In this document: piece after piece, positions 47,157 through 56,607 of the stretch
How positions within the stretch are numbered: position 1 is the first letter of the stretch
Layout of the letters: every line of letters begins with the position of its first letter
Assembly: GCA_902593675.1 (NCBI GenBank)
Contig: CACJJI010000002.1
Location: 124,001 to 188,000, forward strand
DNA from: an uncultured SAR86 cluster bacterium
GTDB lineage: Bacteria > Pseudomonadota > Gammaproteobacteria > Magnimaribacterales > D2472
Length of the DNA: 64,000 nucleotides
Direction: 5' to 3'
Made by a program: the position numbers and the translations under genes
The notes under the pieces: generated by a model
What the model was told of the DNA's origin: nothing
Seen by the model: only the letters and a program-made list of their open reading frames with translations
Databases searched by the model: none

Positions 47157-48002
47157 TTAAAATTCTCTTTTTTCTAAATCTAGACCTGGAGGAATATCAG
47201 CTCTATTAACTAAAAATTGTCCGTACCATTTTCTTAGTTTATGCAATGGCCCATCGCCATCACAAACCACGGGATCGGGAATATAAATTTTATTCTCCCA
47301 AATAGCTACATCTTGTCCAAAAGCAAAATTATTCGCATCAACATAGCCTTGAATAAAGGCAGCCTCATCTTCAGCAGACATACCAGGAACTTTTTTAACC
47401 ATGACTCCAAAATTAATAACAAAAGAAGTGAGGGTTAAAGGTATATGACTGACCAAAAGTCTGCTTTCAACTTTCGCTCCGTCATGAACAGCACTCATAT
47501 ATGTTGTCATGTAGGCTGGGCCTTCGTATCTGGCTTGGGAAAATAAATCCCTTCCTAGTATCGGGCTGTCAGCTGTCATTTCTTGTATATAGGTATGGTC
47601 TTTAGCTTCATTCCAAAATCCTTCAAATGGAGCTTGGTGAACTGGACCAAAATGACCTTTATCAGCCATATTATCGATCAACTCTCTACAATTATTCTTT
47701 ACCAAAAAACTCGCCATACCATAATCAGACCAATCATCTGAATAGCACTCTTCTATTTTATCAGGAGTAAAATCAGGAGCTTGTTTCTCGATGTCATGCC
47801 ATACCATAACCATTTGGTTTATTTCCAAAACTGGCCAAGAAGTATCACCGCCAACATTCACCTCAACAGAACTGTCCTCATTTCGAGAAATTAATATTTT
47901 ATTATTAAATCCAAAAATTGTTTTAGTTTCTCCAATCGGAAAATCTCTTTGATGACCCAAAACAAACCACCCTCTTGGAAACCTATCTGGTAAATCACTC
48001 AT
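47157..48002 (-). CDS. Rieske-type oxygenase catalytic subunit lacking its Rieske core (KshA-like)
   Basis: A 281-residue protein related to 3-ketosteroid 9-alpha-hydroxylase oxygenase (KshA). The mononuclear iron site is intact: NCRELIDN, H117 and H122, then D231 in GQDVAIWENK. The N-terminus keeps the outer strands of a Rieske domain (RGWFVLGHQ...ETKTIFGFNNKILISRNEDSS; then SWPVLEINQMVMVWHD) but the central segment of about 60 residues that carries C-x-H and C-x2-H is gone. It is 9 bases downstream of a stand-alone Rieske protein gene, which probably supplies electrons. Confidence 0.8.
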   Translation of the reverse strand: MSDLPDRFPRGWFVLGHQRDFPIGETKTIFGFNNKILISRNEDSSVEVNVGGDTSWPVLEINQMVMVWHDIEKQAPDFTPDKIEECYSDDWSDYGMASFLVKNNCRELIDNMADKGHFGPVHQAPFEGFWNEAKDHTYIQEMTADSPILGRDLFSQARYEGPAYMTTYMSAVHDGAKVESRLLVSHIPLTLTSFVINFGVMVKKVPGMSAEDEAAFIQGYVDANNFAFGQDVAIWENKIYIPDPVVCDGDGPLHKLRKWYGQFLVNRADIPPGLDLEKREF

Positions 48003-48011
48003 GACTATCTC

Positions 48012-48455
48012 CTATCTTAAATTAAACTTTTGTCCATCTGGATCTGCTGGTTTTTGATCTCTATCAAACCAAACATATACCATCCCATTATCCTCACTTA
48101 CTTCCCATGATCGGGTTGTGGCCTTGGCAGGAATTTTTTTTGCGTATGGAATATCATCACATTGGCCATCTCCTCCCCAACGCCAGGCATGAAAAGGGCA
48201 TCGAATGCTATTTTCATCAACTTCCCCACAAGCTAATGAAGCTCCCATGTGCTTACAATACAGATCAAGGCCTCTTAAAACAGCATCCTCTCCTCTCCAA
48301 ACTACAATCTGAGTTGGGAAATCATCAACCTGGATTGCTGTCTTAGAAGGAATGTCCTGACTCTTTGCAATTTTGTACCAACCAGACTCCAAATTGCTAG
48401 CAGCAGGATCTTTCTGTTCTGGAAGCTCAGGTGCTATTAACTCTTGATCAGTCAA
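48012..48455 (-). CDS. Stand-alone Rieske [2Fe-2S] protein, partner of the KshA-like catalytic subunit
   Basis: A 147-residue protein that is a single Rieske domain. Cluster ligands are C67-x-H69 and C86-x2-H89 (LYCKHMGAS ... RCPFHAWRW). It begins and ends with the strands usual for oxygenase alpha subunits (SGWYKIAKS; SWEVSEDNGMVYVWF) and stops before any catalytic domain. It is the first gene of a two-gene unit, with an AGGAGA ribosome site for the next gene. Confidence 0.85.
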   Translation of the reverse strand: MTDQELIAPELPEQKDPAASNLESGWYKIAKSQDIPSKTAIQVDDFPTQIVVWRGEDAVLRGLDLYCKHMGASLACGEVDENSIRCPFHAWRWGGDGQCDDIPYAKKIPAKATTRSWEVSEDNGMVYVWFDRDQKPADPDGQKFNLR

Positions 48456-48547
48456 AATATTCTCCCTGTATTTTTATAACTAATAATAACTATTATATAA
48501 ATACATCAAATAATCAACGAGTAACAAGTGGATTTGATTTGTCAAAT

Positions 48548-49420
48548 TTATCTAAATTTAGCAACCACTTCTTCCGCTAAGATTAATTGCTCAATATTTT
48601 TTGAGGTAGGAACTAAAATTACGTCTGTTGCCCCTGCGGCCTTAATTAACAAAAGAAAATCATTTAAATCATCTTGACTGCCTGAAAAACCTGCTATTTT
48701 TGCTAAATCCTTAGCAAGATCATCCCCCATCCAACTTAAATATCTTTCAAGATGAGTTTGAATATCTGATCGAGCACCTTCACCCAAACCAAACCAAAAG
48801 CTTGTAACCAATCTTGGAGTTTTGCCTTTATTCTTAAAGGCGCCAATAACTCGATTAAATGAATCTTTAATCTCTTCGATATCTGCATTGAATGAAAACC
48901 CAGCTAAACCTTGGGCAAAATCAGAAGACATTTCCATGGCTTTAGGACCAACTGCACCTGCTAATATTTCTGGTCCATTCTTAGAAAAAGTTGTTGGGCC
49001 AAGATCAGGGTGATACTCCTTTGACCAAACAGATTGCATCGTTTTCACATGATTTGAAAGTATGCCCCATCTTCTATCAGACCATTTTGAGTCTATAGCA
49101 TTGTAGTCTTCTTCCCTACCACCAACTCCAACGCCAAGGGTAAACCGGCCTTCTGAAATCATATCAATGGTTGCAAACTGTTTAGCGCTAAGTATCGGGT
49201 TATGCATTGTTAACACAGAGATGGTTGCAATAATCTCTACACGCTTAGTCCAAGCAGCCACCGCACTTAAAGTAGAAATGAATTCTGGATTAGGAAATAA
49301 TATTCTTTCTCCTAGGGCAATATGTGACCATGGGCCAGCATCTATTCTAAGTGTCCAATCCTCTAAATTTTGCCTGGTCAGGCCAGGCTCCATGACCGGA
49401 AGGGTCATGCCAATTTTCAT
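48548..49420 (-). CDS. LLM-class flavin-dependent oxidoreductase (luciferase-like)
   Basis: A 290-residue protein of the bacterial luciferase / F420 or FMN monooxygenase fold. Typical strands are visible: [38 protein letters not shown] and the DVILVP end. The cofactor cannot be settled. In Hsa-type clusters no direct equivalent is standard. Its start overlaps the aldolase stop by 4 bases (ATGA), so it is coupled to the meta-cleavage genes. Could be an accessory monooxygenase acting on the ring skeleton. Confidence 0.8.
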   Translation of the reverse strand: MKIGMTLPVMEPGLTRQNLEDWTLRIDAGPWSHIALGERILFPNPEFISTLSAVAAWTKRVEIIATISVLTMHNPILSAKQFATIDMISEGRFTLGVGVGGREEDYNAIDSKWSDRRWGILSNHVKTMQSVWSKEYHPDLGPTTFSKNGPEILAGAVGPKAMEMSSDFAQGLAGFSFNADIEEIKDSFNRVIGAFKNKGKTPRLVTSFWFGLGEGARSDIQTHLERYLSWMGDDLAKDLAKIAGFSGSQDDLNDFLLLIKAAGATDVILVPTSKNIEQLILAEEVVAKFR

Positions 49421-50433
49421 GATTTAGATTTCTTTTTTAATAAATCTAAAGCCACATCAACGATCATATCTTCCTGACCACCCACCATCTTTCTTTTGCC
49501 TAGCTCAACTAAGATCTCTCTAGTATCAAGATTATAAGTTTCGGCAGCTGATTCAGCATGCCTTAAAAAGGACGAGTAAACTCCTGCATAACCCAATGTT
49601 AACGTTTCTCTATCTACTCTAACAGGTCTATCCTGCAAGGGTCGAACGAGTTCTTCAGCAGCATCCATTAACCTAAAAAGATCAGTACCATGGGTCCAAC
49701 CAAGTCTATCAATTGCAGCAATAAAAACTTCAAGAGGTGCATTTCCTGCTCCAGCACCCATCCCTGCAAGGCTTGCATCAACTCTATTGGCTCCATTTTC
49801 AACCGCCACAATAGAGTTAGCAACTCCTAAGGATAAATTGTGATGAGCATGCATACCTGTTTGAGTTCGAGAATCCAAGGCATCCTTGAAAGCTTTAAAT
49901 CTATCTGCCACATCCTCCATGCTTAACGCACCACCTGAGTCAACAACATAAACACATTCAGCTCCATAAGACTCCATTAATTTAGCTTGTACAGCTAAAT
50001 TTGATGGAGAGGTCATATGTGACATCATTAAAAAACCGATAGTATCCATCCCTAATTCTCTTGCAAACTCTATATGCTGCTTTGAAACATCTGCCTCTGT
50101 GCAATGTGTTGCAACTCGCACCGACCTGACACCAAGATCCCATGCCCATTTAAGATCTTCTTTTACAGCTATTCCAGGTAAAATAAGAGTGGTTAACTTT
50201 GCATGATTTAATTTCTCTCCTACAGCTCCAATCCACTCTTGATCGGTGTGAGCGCCAAAGCCATAATTAAAAGAAGATCCAGACAATCCATCTCCATGAG
50301 CCACCTCAATAGCATCAACTTTAGCCTCATCCAATGCTTTTGCAATTTCAATGACATGATCTAAGCCGTATTGGTGTCGAATAGCATGCATTCCATCTCT
50401 TAGTGTGACATCTTGTATATATAGCTTTTTCAT
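49417..50433 (-). CDS. 4-Hydroxy-2-oxovalerate aldolase (HsaF/BphI type)
   Basis: A 338-residue DmpG-type aldolase. The metal-site motif is VTLRDGMHA, with DVTLRDG near the N-terminus and [13 protein letters not shown] for metal-binding His residues. It cleaves a 4-hydroxy-2-oxoacid into pyruvate and an aldehyde that is channelled to the acetaldehyde dehydrogenase next door. Size and neighbours match HsaF/HsaG. It overlaps the dehydrogenase gene by 4 bases. Confidence 0.9.
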   Translation of the reverse strand: MKKLYIQDVTLRDGMHAIRHQYGLDHVIEIAKALDEAKVDAIEVAHGDGLSGSSFNYGFGAHTDQEWIGAVGEKLNHAKLTTLILPGIAVKEDLKWAWDLGVRSVRVATHCTEADVSKQHIEFARELGMDTIGFLMMSHMTSPSNLAVQAKLMESYGAECVYVVDSGGALSMEDVADRFKAFKDALDSRTQTGMHAHHNLSLGVANSIVAVENGANRVDASLAGMGAGAGNAPLEVFIAAIDRLGWTHGTDLFRLMDAAEELVRPLQDRPVRVDRETLTLGYAGVYSSFLRHAESAAETYNLDTREILVELGKRKMVGGQEDMIVDVALDLLKKKSKS

Positions 50434-51353
50434 GAATTGAGTTTAATTAATTCTTGCGCTGTTCCCATTGCTGCAGAAGTCATAATATCTAAATTTCCTG
50501 CATAGGTTGGTAAGTAATGTCCAGCTCCCTCAACTTCAAGAAAAATTGATGCTTTTAGACCTTCAAACTCACCATAGCCAGGAATTGAACATGGATTATT
50601 GGAACCAAATCTTTCAAACTGAACTTCTTGCTTCAAACGATATCCTGGCACATATGATTGAACACGCCCTACCATAGCTTCAATGCTATCTTTAACCAAC
50701 TCTTGATCAACTGGATCACATAAGGTAAAAACAGTATTTCGCATCAACAAGGGAGGCTCTGCAGGATTTAACACTATGATTGCTTTAGCTCTGTCTGCTC
50801 CTCCAACTTTTTCAAGTCCAAGCTTGGTTGTTTGAGTGAATTCATCAATGTTAGCTCTTGTTCCTGGGCCAGCAGACCTGGAAGAAACAGATGCAACTAT
50901 TTCAGCATACTTAACACTAGAGACTTGATTTACTGCTGCAACCATTGGGATAGTAGCTTGGCCGCCGCAAGTCACCATATTTACATTCTTTTCTTTTAAA
51001 TGTTCGGTTAAATTAACAACCGGTACACAATACGGACCAATTGCTGCTGGTGTTAGATCTATCATCTGTTTCCCATCATTGATAATTAAATCATGATGAT
51101 TCTTATGGGCGCCAGCAGATGTTGCATCAAAAAATATTTCCGTATCTTGGTATTCATCCATTTCCATAAACCCTAATAAACCTGATGTTGAAATTGGGAT
51201 ATTCTGAGATTTCGCCATTGCTAAACCCTCAGAATCAGGATCAATTCCAATAACTCCATTTAAGGACAATGATTGAGAGGTTTTAATGATTTTTAGCATC
51301 AAATCTGTTCCGATGTTTCCTGATCCGATGATTGCGCATTTTACTTTATTCAT
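50430..51353 (-). CDS. Acylating acetaldehyde/propanal dehydrogenase (HsaG/BphJ type)
   Basis: A 307-residue NAD-dependent enzyme. The Rossmann motif [13 protein letters not shown] is at the N-terminus and the catalytic Cys is in [10 protein letters not shown]. It oxidises the aldolase aldehyde to acetyl- or propionyl-CoA. In the known complexes it channels the aldehyde from the aldolase. In steroid A/B-ring catabolism the product is propionyl-CoA. Confidence 0.92.
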   Translation of the reverse strand: MNKVKCAIIGSGNIGTDLMLKIIKTSQSLSLNGVIGIDPDSEGLAMAKSQNIPISTSGLLGFMEMDEYQDTEIFFDATSAGAHKNHHDLIINDGKQMIDLTPAAIGPYCVPVVNLTEHLKEKNVNMVTCGGQATIPMVAAVNQVSSVKYAEIVASVSSRSAGPGTRANIDEFTQTTKLGLEKVGGADRAKAIIVLNPAEPPLLMRNTVFTLCDPVDQELVKDSIEAMVGRVQSYVPGYRLKQEVQFERFGSNNPCSIPGYGEFEGLKASIFLEVEGAGHYLPTYAGNLDIMTSAAMGTAQELIKLNS

Positions 51354-51355
51354 AA

Positions 51356-52141
51356 TTAGATAAAATTAATTTCGCAAGTTCCAACCCCCTTAAGTTCCAA
51401 TGAAAAACTATCACCAGCTACAGCTGGCTCAAGAGGAACTAAAGACCCAGAAAGAATAAACTCACCTTTTAGCAATGGAATATCATATTCACCTAAGGTG
51501 TTAGCAAGCCATGCAACTGCTTCCGCTGGATGGCCTTGAACTGCAGAGCCAAGACCTGATGATAAAAATTCTCCATTCTTATGAACAATAACTTCTAACT
51601 CATCCATTTGAAATTTCTCAGGAGAGGATGAGCCCTCTCCCAACACAAAAATTCCACAAGAGGCATTATCAGCAATAGTATCTTGAATTTTAATTTTCCA
51701 ATCATCAATCCTAGAATCAACAATTTCAAAACATGGAACAATTTTTTCAGTTGAAGAAATGACATCTTCTTTGGTTATTCCGGGACCTTGAATATCTTCT
51801 TTTAGAATAAAAGCAATTTCAGCTTCCGCCCTTGGCTGAATTAAAGAGCTTTCTATTGAAAAATTTGACTTATTTTTAACATGCATATCATCTGTTAAGA
51901 AACCAAAATCTGGTTGATTAACACCAAGCATTTCTTGAACAACTGGGCTTGTAACACCAATTTTTTTACCAATAACTTTTTCTCCTTGGTCCTCTCTCAA
52001 AGAAAGAAATTTCCGAGAGATTTGATAGGCATCATTGATATCTATTTCTTGATATTTTTCAGAGAGCGGCTGAATTGTTTCTTGATTTTTTAATGCCAAA
52101 AAGAGTTCAGATGCTATCTCATTAATAGTATTTAAATTCAT
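51356..52141 (-). CDS. 2-Oxopent-4-enoate / 2-hydroxyhexa-2,4-dienoate hydratase (HsaE type)
   Basis: A 261-residue fumarylacetoacetase-fold hydratase with the [17 protein letters not shown] start pattern, [13 protein letters not shown] metal-site segment and [12 protein letters not shown]. It hydrates a 2-hydroxydienoate to the 4-hydroxy-2-oxoacid that the aldolase cleaves. Two bases separate it from the dehydrogenase gene. Confidence 0.9.
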   Translation of the reverse strand: MNLNTINEIASELFLALKNQETIQPLSEKYQEIDINDAYQISRKFLSLREDQGEKVIGKKIGVTSPVVQEMLGVNQPDFGFLTDDMHVKNKSNFSIESSLIQPRAEAEIAFILKEDIQGPGITKEDVISSTEKIVPCFEIVDSRIDDWKIKIQDTIADNASCGIFVLGEGSSSPEKFQMDELEVIVHKNGEFLSSGLGSAVQGHPAEAVAWLANTLGEYDIPLLKGEFILSGSLVPLEPAVAGDSFSLELKGVGTCEINFI

Positions 52142-52144
52142 TGA

Positions 52145-52954
52145 TTAAGATGATAAAAATTTAATGCAAGACTCGTTAAAGATTTGCTCTTTTTCGATCA
52201 TAACCCAATGTCCACACTGACTGAAAAGCATAATTTGAGCATTTGGACAATTTTGACCGATTTTTATTGAGCCTGACAAAGGGATGAATTGATCATTAAT
52301 ACCCCAAAAAGCCAGGACAGGCTGGTGAATTGATGAAAGTTTAGACTCCATATTTGGAATGTCCATTGTGGCCATTACTTGAGTATTCATAAGAGGTAGA
52401 ATTTCCATTCTATCTTCAATCATTTCCTTACTAATAATTGATTTATCAAATGGGAAAAGTTCAAGCAACCCTTCTATTTTTTCTTGATCCATGCTGCCGC
52501 CAAGAAAATCTGATAATAACTTTTTAATGCCAGGCATTTCATCGTATACCTTTCGATCTTCAACCCCGCCTGGCGCCATTAAGATTAATTTTTGTATCCT
52601 GTCAGGCTCATTTAAAGCAAGACCAATTGATAAGGCTCCCCCCAGACTATTACCAATCAATGAAAATGAATCAATCTTCAACTCATCAAGAAGCTCAAGT
52701 ATTTTGCCATTAAAATAGTCTAGCGAATAAATTTCATTTTCTGGTTTGCTAGAAAAGCCATAGCCAGGAAGATCGGGCAAAATGACTCGAAACCCTGCTT
52801 CTCTTAAGGCCTTAAAATTATTTTTAAAATTAGTGTGGCCAGAAGCTCCCGTTCCACTTCCATGGAGCAAAACCACAACATCTCCATCTCCTTCATCGTA
52901 ATAATGAAATGTAAAATTATCGCTGACTTCGAGAAATGAACCTTTAGGAATCAT
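52145..52954 (-). CDS. Meta-cleavage-product C-C hydrolase (HsaD/BphD type)
   Basis: A 269-residue alpha/beta hydrolase. The nucleophile S103 lies in GNSLGG, acid D221 in WGINDQFIP and H249 in CGHWVMIE. The oxyanion region is HGSGTGASG. These are the hallmarks of MCP hydrolases such as BphD and HsaD, which split the C-C bond of an extradiol cleavage product. The extradiol dioxygenase is not in this window. Gene sits 3 bases from the hydratase. Confidence 0.88.
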   Translation of the reverse strand: MIPKGSFLEVSDNFTFHYYDEGDGDVVVLLHGSGTGASGHTNFKNNFKALREAGFRVILPDLPGYGFSSKPENEIYSLDYFNGKILELLDELKIDSFSLIGNSLGGALSIGLALNEPDRIQKLILMAPGGVEDRKVYDEMPGIKKLLSDFLGGSMDQEKIEGLLELFPFDKSIISKEMIEDRMEILPLMNTQVMATMDIPNMESKLSSIHQPVLAFWGINDQFIPLSGSIKIGQNCPNAQIMLFSQCGHWVMIEKEQIFNESCIKFLSS

Positions 52955-52958
52955 TGAA

Positions 52959-54308
52959 CTAAATCCTAGTTAAAGTTAATGGAAGTCCGTCTTTTGGTCT
53001 TGGCAAATGGACATGCATGAATGCAGGATCATAATTGGATCTTAGGTTAACTTTATAGTTTTTTAATAATCTAAATAAATATAGTTTTGCATTCATCATT
53101 GCAAAATGCATACCAATGCATTTATGCGCACCACCACCAAATGGAATGTAACTAAATCCATGTTTTTTATGCTCGGCTCTTTCTGGAGAAAATCTCATAG
53201 GATCAAACTCTAAAGGGTTTGACCACCATTCTTTCATGCGGTGAGTAAATGGTGGACTGAGCATAACAACAGTATTTGCAGGTATGTCATATCCAGCAAC
53301 ATTTACATCTCTCGTGGTGCGCCTATTTAAAATCATCACTGATGGATAAAATCTAAGAGTTTCTTGAAATACATATTCGGTCATGGTCATTTCTGCCATA
53401 TCTTCAAATGTAGGCATTTCATTGTTGATACCAAATATTTCTTCACGGACTTTATCTTGCCATTGAGGATTTTTACCAAGGTAATAAAGAATATTAGTCA
53501 ATGCGCTGGTAGTGGTATCAAATGCTGCAAATAATAAAAAGGCCAAGTGACCATCTATATCGATATCTTCTAAATACTCTCCATCCTCATCTTGAGCATT
53601 GCAGTATCTAGTAAACATATCTTGTGCATCTGATCCTCTTCTTTGAGGAATATTTGAAATAAAAAATTTCCTTAATTCTTCTCTTGCTTGCATAGATTTT
53701 CTAAATTTTAAAAATGGAAGATCATAAGGTAAGGGAGTTACTAATCCCTCATTGATTGTTGAAAAGAGATAATTAAGCCTCTGAGCTTCTGGGCTTCTTT
53801 CATCCAAACCTATGAATACTCTTGCGGCAACATCCATCAATGTTTCTTGAATATTGTCATAGAATACAAATTCCTCATCAATGGGAAGCGCTTGGATACG
53901 TCGCTCTTGAATGGGAATCAACATATCAACATATGACTTGAGAGCATCTGTCTTAAATGCTGGTTGCGATGCCCGTCTTGTCTTTTTATGTTTTTTGTCA
54001 TCCCTGAGCAACATACCCTCAGGGTATAAGGTGCCCAGTGAACTTGCATAACCACCCGCAACACTAAAATTACCCTTGGGATCAAATAAGGCTGCCTCAT
54101 TAAATTCTGGACCAAGACACATTAAAACTCTTTGATTACGAACCATATCTAACCTAGAAACAGGGCCATATCTATCATAGTGCTTGTTACACATTGCCAA
54201 AGTATCTTTAACTAGCTCGACTGTCTTGCCAAGAAAAGGCCAGCCATACTGTCCTGGGAACATAGAAAGATCTCTATTATCAGGAGGTAATTTATCTACA
54301 TATTCCAT
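52959..54308 (-). CDS. Cytochrome P450 (group IV/CYP51-like fold)
   Basis: A 449-residue P450. The I-helix oxygen groove is AAFDTTTSAL, the K-helix ExxR is ETLRF and the heme-binding motif is FGGGAHKCIGMHFA with Cys397. The N-terminus is soluble, as in bacterial P450s. The sequence resembles CYP51/CYP120-like enzymes, which act on sterols or isoprenoids. Position inside a steroid-like cluster suggests oxidation of a sterol or side chain. It is 4 bases upstream of the hydrolase gene. Confidence 0.85.
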   Translation of the reverse strand: MEYVDKLPPDNRDLSMFPGQYGWPFLGKTVELVKDTLAMCNKHYDRYGPVSRLDMVRNQRVLMCLGPEFNEAALFDPKGNFSVAGGYASSLGTLYPEGMLLRDDKKHKKTRRASQPAFKTDALKSYVDMLIPIQERRIQALPIDEEFVFYDNIQETLMDVAARVFIGLDERSPEAQRLNYLFSTINEGLVTPLPYDLPFLKFRKSMQAREELRKFFISNIPQRRGSDAQDMFTRYCNAQDEDGEYLEDIDIDGHLAFLLFAAFDTTTSALTNILYYLGKNPQWQDKVREEIFGINNEMPTFEDMAEMTMTEYVFQETLRFYPSVMILNRRTTRDVNVAGYDIPANTVVMLSPPFTHRMKEWWSNPLEFDPMRFSPERAEHKKHGFSYIPFGGGAHKCIGMHFAMMNAKLYLFRLLKNYKVNLRSNYDPAFMHVHLPRPKDGLPLTLTRI

Positions 54309-54319
54309 TGTCTATTTTA

Positions 54320-55093
54320 TTATGAGTTTTTTTGGACTAATTTCCACCAATAATTTGGGAAAAATCTTCTTATCCTCGTGGCGAATACAGCTTCTTTTGA
54401 AGGGTAACAAATAATTTTATTAGTCAGTAAGTCTTTTTCTATTTGATCAACCACTTCCTCTGGATCGCAAAGCATGCCTTTTTTCACTGCAGTATTAATT
54501 GCATCAGGCGCATCAGTCTCATCAACAAATCTCATCAAAGGAGTGTCAGTTTGGGCTGGACAAACTACCATAACTCTAATATTGGTATCTTTAACCTCTT
54601 TAGCTAAGATTTCGCCAAAAATATTTACGGCTGCTTTAGAAGCACAATAAGCTGACATGTTTTCGAGAGGGCACATTCCTGCAATTGAACCAAAAAGTAT
54701 TATTTGCCCATTATTCTTTTCAAGCATTGATGGCAAAACATTGCTAACAATATTTACAGTACCCTCATAATTAATTCTCATTAAATTATTTATTGAAGTT
54801 GAGTCTAAGTCTTGAATTTTGGCCATTGGCATTACTGCGCCTGCTTGTGTAACTCTATCAATTGAGCCCACTTCTAATTGAACCTGTTGAATCATGGTCC
54901 TAACGGCATTTGAATCAGATAAATCACATGGGAAAATAGAGATGTTATTTGATTCTTGCTTTAGCTCGTTTAATCCTTCTTCATTTACATCTACAGCTGC
55001 AACATGAACACCTTCAGCAGCCAGCCTTTTAGCAGAAATTCTACCCATGCCACTTGCAGCTCCTGTAACCAATGCAACTTTTAAATCATTCAT
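54320..55093 (-). CDS. Short-chain dehydrogenase/reductase
   Basis: A 257-residue SDR with TGAASGMG (10-17), S136 and Y149-x3-K153. The usual NNAG is replaced by TQAG. The C-terminus is extended with a hydrophobic WWKLVQ end. Probable alcohol/ketone oxidoreductase on a cyclic substrate. It lies between the P450 and the EthD-like gene. Confidence 0.82.
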   Translation of the reverse strand: MNDLKVALVTGAASGMGRISAKRLAAEGVHVAAVDVNEEGLNELKQESNNISIFPCDLSDSNAVRTMIQQVQLEVGSIDRVTQAGAVMPMAKIQDLDSTSINNLMRINYEGTVNIVSNVLPSMLEKNNGQIILFGSIAGMCPLENMSAYCASKAAVNIFGEILAKEVKDTNIRVMVVCPAQTDTPLMRFVDETDAPDAINTAVKKGMLCDPEEVVDQIEKDLLTNKIICYPSKEAVFATRIRRFFPNYWWKLVQKNS

Positions 55094-55131
55094 ATTGTTC
55101 TCTCCCCATCTCTCTTAATTTCTTTGTTGGC

Positions 55132-55824
55132 TTAAATTATTCTATACCTACTTGTAGGAATTACCTCAATCTTTTTAAAGTCAATAAATTTCTCACAACT
55201 ATCCATCATGATCTGAGCATGTTTTGCCAATTGCTCTGGATTATTTTTAGCATCATAAAAAACCTCTGGATCTGTCATAGCCTCAAATGGAAAGCACTCT
55301 TCGATAATTGCAATAAATGAAGGCGATGCTTTCTGTAAAGGCCTAACGATTGTATTTTGAACATAAATAAAATTAGATTGGGTCCGAATCGCAATTTCTG
55401 TGTGGTAGTTGGTCCAATGATCGAACCACTCAAATGAAGACATTGTTTCTGGCTTCTCTAAAAAAACAACTTGTGAAAACCCTTCTGACCTTGAGCCCAA
55501 AGGACTTTTTTTTGAGTTTTCTAAAATAATTGATTCGCTAACAATAAAGCCATGAATTTTTTTTGTAATTTTTTTTAGATGACTTTCGAGTGTATCTGCT
55601 AAAAAATAACTTTTTACTTTTATAAATATTACTGCATTTGGCGTGGGTGGATAGTTTGATTGTGCTAAATTATTTGCTGGTAAAACATCAGCATCAGCGA
55701 TATTAATTTGTAATTCTGAAACTAGCTCGCCAATATCTTTACTAAGGTTTTTAAGAAGCAATTCTTTAAAAGTTTCTAGACTATCATCATCTTTTTTCCA
55801 AAGTTGATAGGCTAGTTTTTCCAT
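55132..55824 (-). CDS. EthD-like dimeric alpha-beta barrel protein
   Basis: A 230-residue protein, apparently two ferredoxin-like halves. The second half carries SSFEWFDHWTNYHTEIAI and FIYVQNTIVRPL, the DHW..xH pattern of EthD/ABM domains. Proteins of this type are found in degradation clusters for bulky substrates. No catalytic residues can be assigned. It follows the SDR (IpdF-like) gene directly, with no spacer. Confidence 0.6.
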   Translation of the reverse strand: MEKLAYQLWKKDDDSLETFKELLLKNLSKDIGELVSELQINIADADVLPANNLAQSNYPPTPNAVIFIKVKSYFLADTLESHLKKITKKIHGFIVSESIILENSKKSPLGSRSEGFSQVVFLEKPETMSSFEWFDHWTNYHTEIAIRTQSNFIYVQNTIVRPLQKASPSFIAIIEECFPFEAMTDPEVFYDAKNNPEQLAKHAQIMMDSCEKFIDFKKIEVIPTSRYRII

Positions 55825-56607
55825 CTATGCCCTTTGAGATGATGCAGATATCACCTCACCAGTCATATACGAAGAGAGGTCGGATGCTAGGAACAAAATA
55901 ATGTTTGCTATTTCCCAAGGTTCAGCACCTCTACCAAAAGCTTCTTTAGATTCTAATTCAGCGATCAATTCATCCGAGTTAGTCTTAGACAGATGTGGAT
56001 TCATTGCAAGGCTGGGAGCTACTGCATTAATTCTAATTCCATGATCTACGGTTTCTAATGCAACACACCTTGTTAAAGCCATCACTCCAGCCTTTGCAGC
56101 AGCATAATGAGATTGACCTGCTTGCGCTCTCCAACCTAACACAGATGCATTGTTAACAATTACGCCTTGTGTATCTTTAAGCACTGGAATGGCAGCTCTC
56201 ATAATTTTCATCGCACCATTAAGAGTGACGTCCATTACTAGATCCCAAGCATCATTGGTCATATTTTCTAGCAAGGACTCTCCCCCAAGCCCTGCGTTAT
56301 TAATCACACCATTTAAAAATGAATAGCAAGTAATGGCCTCTTTGAACATAGCTTTAATTTCTTCATCATTCGTGACATTGCAAAGACAACCTTTGACTTC
56401 GCCCATATTCATTTTTTGCAAACTTTCTATTGCCTCATCCAATCTTCCCTGATGAACATCAGAAATAAAAATATTTGCCCCCTCCTCAAGAAATCGCTTC
56501 GCTGTTGAAAAGCCAATTCCGGAGCCGGCTGCAGCTGTAATTAAAATATTTTGATCTTTAAAAAGATTTCTTCCTATGGGATATTCTGGGTTCGTTAGAT
56601 TGTTCAT
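55825..56607 (-). CDS. SDR resembling IpdF (5-hydroxy-indane-propanoyl-CoA dehydrogenase)
   Basis: A 260-residue SDR starting at ATG 56607, overlapping the thiolase stop (ATGA). Cofactor loop AAAGSGIGFSTA (25-36), S155, Y168 and K172 (SHYAAAKAG). The C-terminal pattern EAFGRGAEPWEIANI...GEVISASSQRA and VNNASVLGWRAQAGQ closely resembles KstR2-regulon IpdF as I remember it. It would oxidise a 5-hydroxyl of an indane-dione CoA ester. Confidence 0.72.
   Translation of the reverse strand: MNNLTNPEYPIGRNLFKDQNILITAAAGSGIGFSTAKRFLEEGANIFISDVHQGRLDEAIESLQKMNMGEVKGCLCNVTNDEEIKAMFKEAITCYSFLNGVINNAGLGGESLLENMTNDAWDLVMDVTLNGAMKIMRAAIPVLKDTQGVIVNNASVLGWRAQAGQSHYAAAKAGVMALTRCVALETVDHGIRINAVAPSLAMNPHLSKTNSDELIAELESKEAFGRGAEPWEIANIILFLASDLSSYMTGEVISASSQRA

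Noticed and set aside
47157-48455. Rieske split explained as a frameshift or a fused gene broken by error
   Set aside because: Both halves have their own Rieske-end strands and separate starts, so joining them would give a protein with one and a half Rieske domains.
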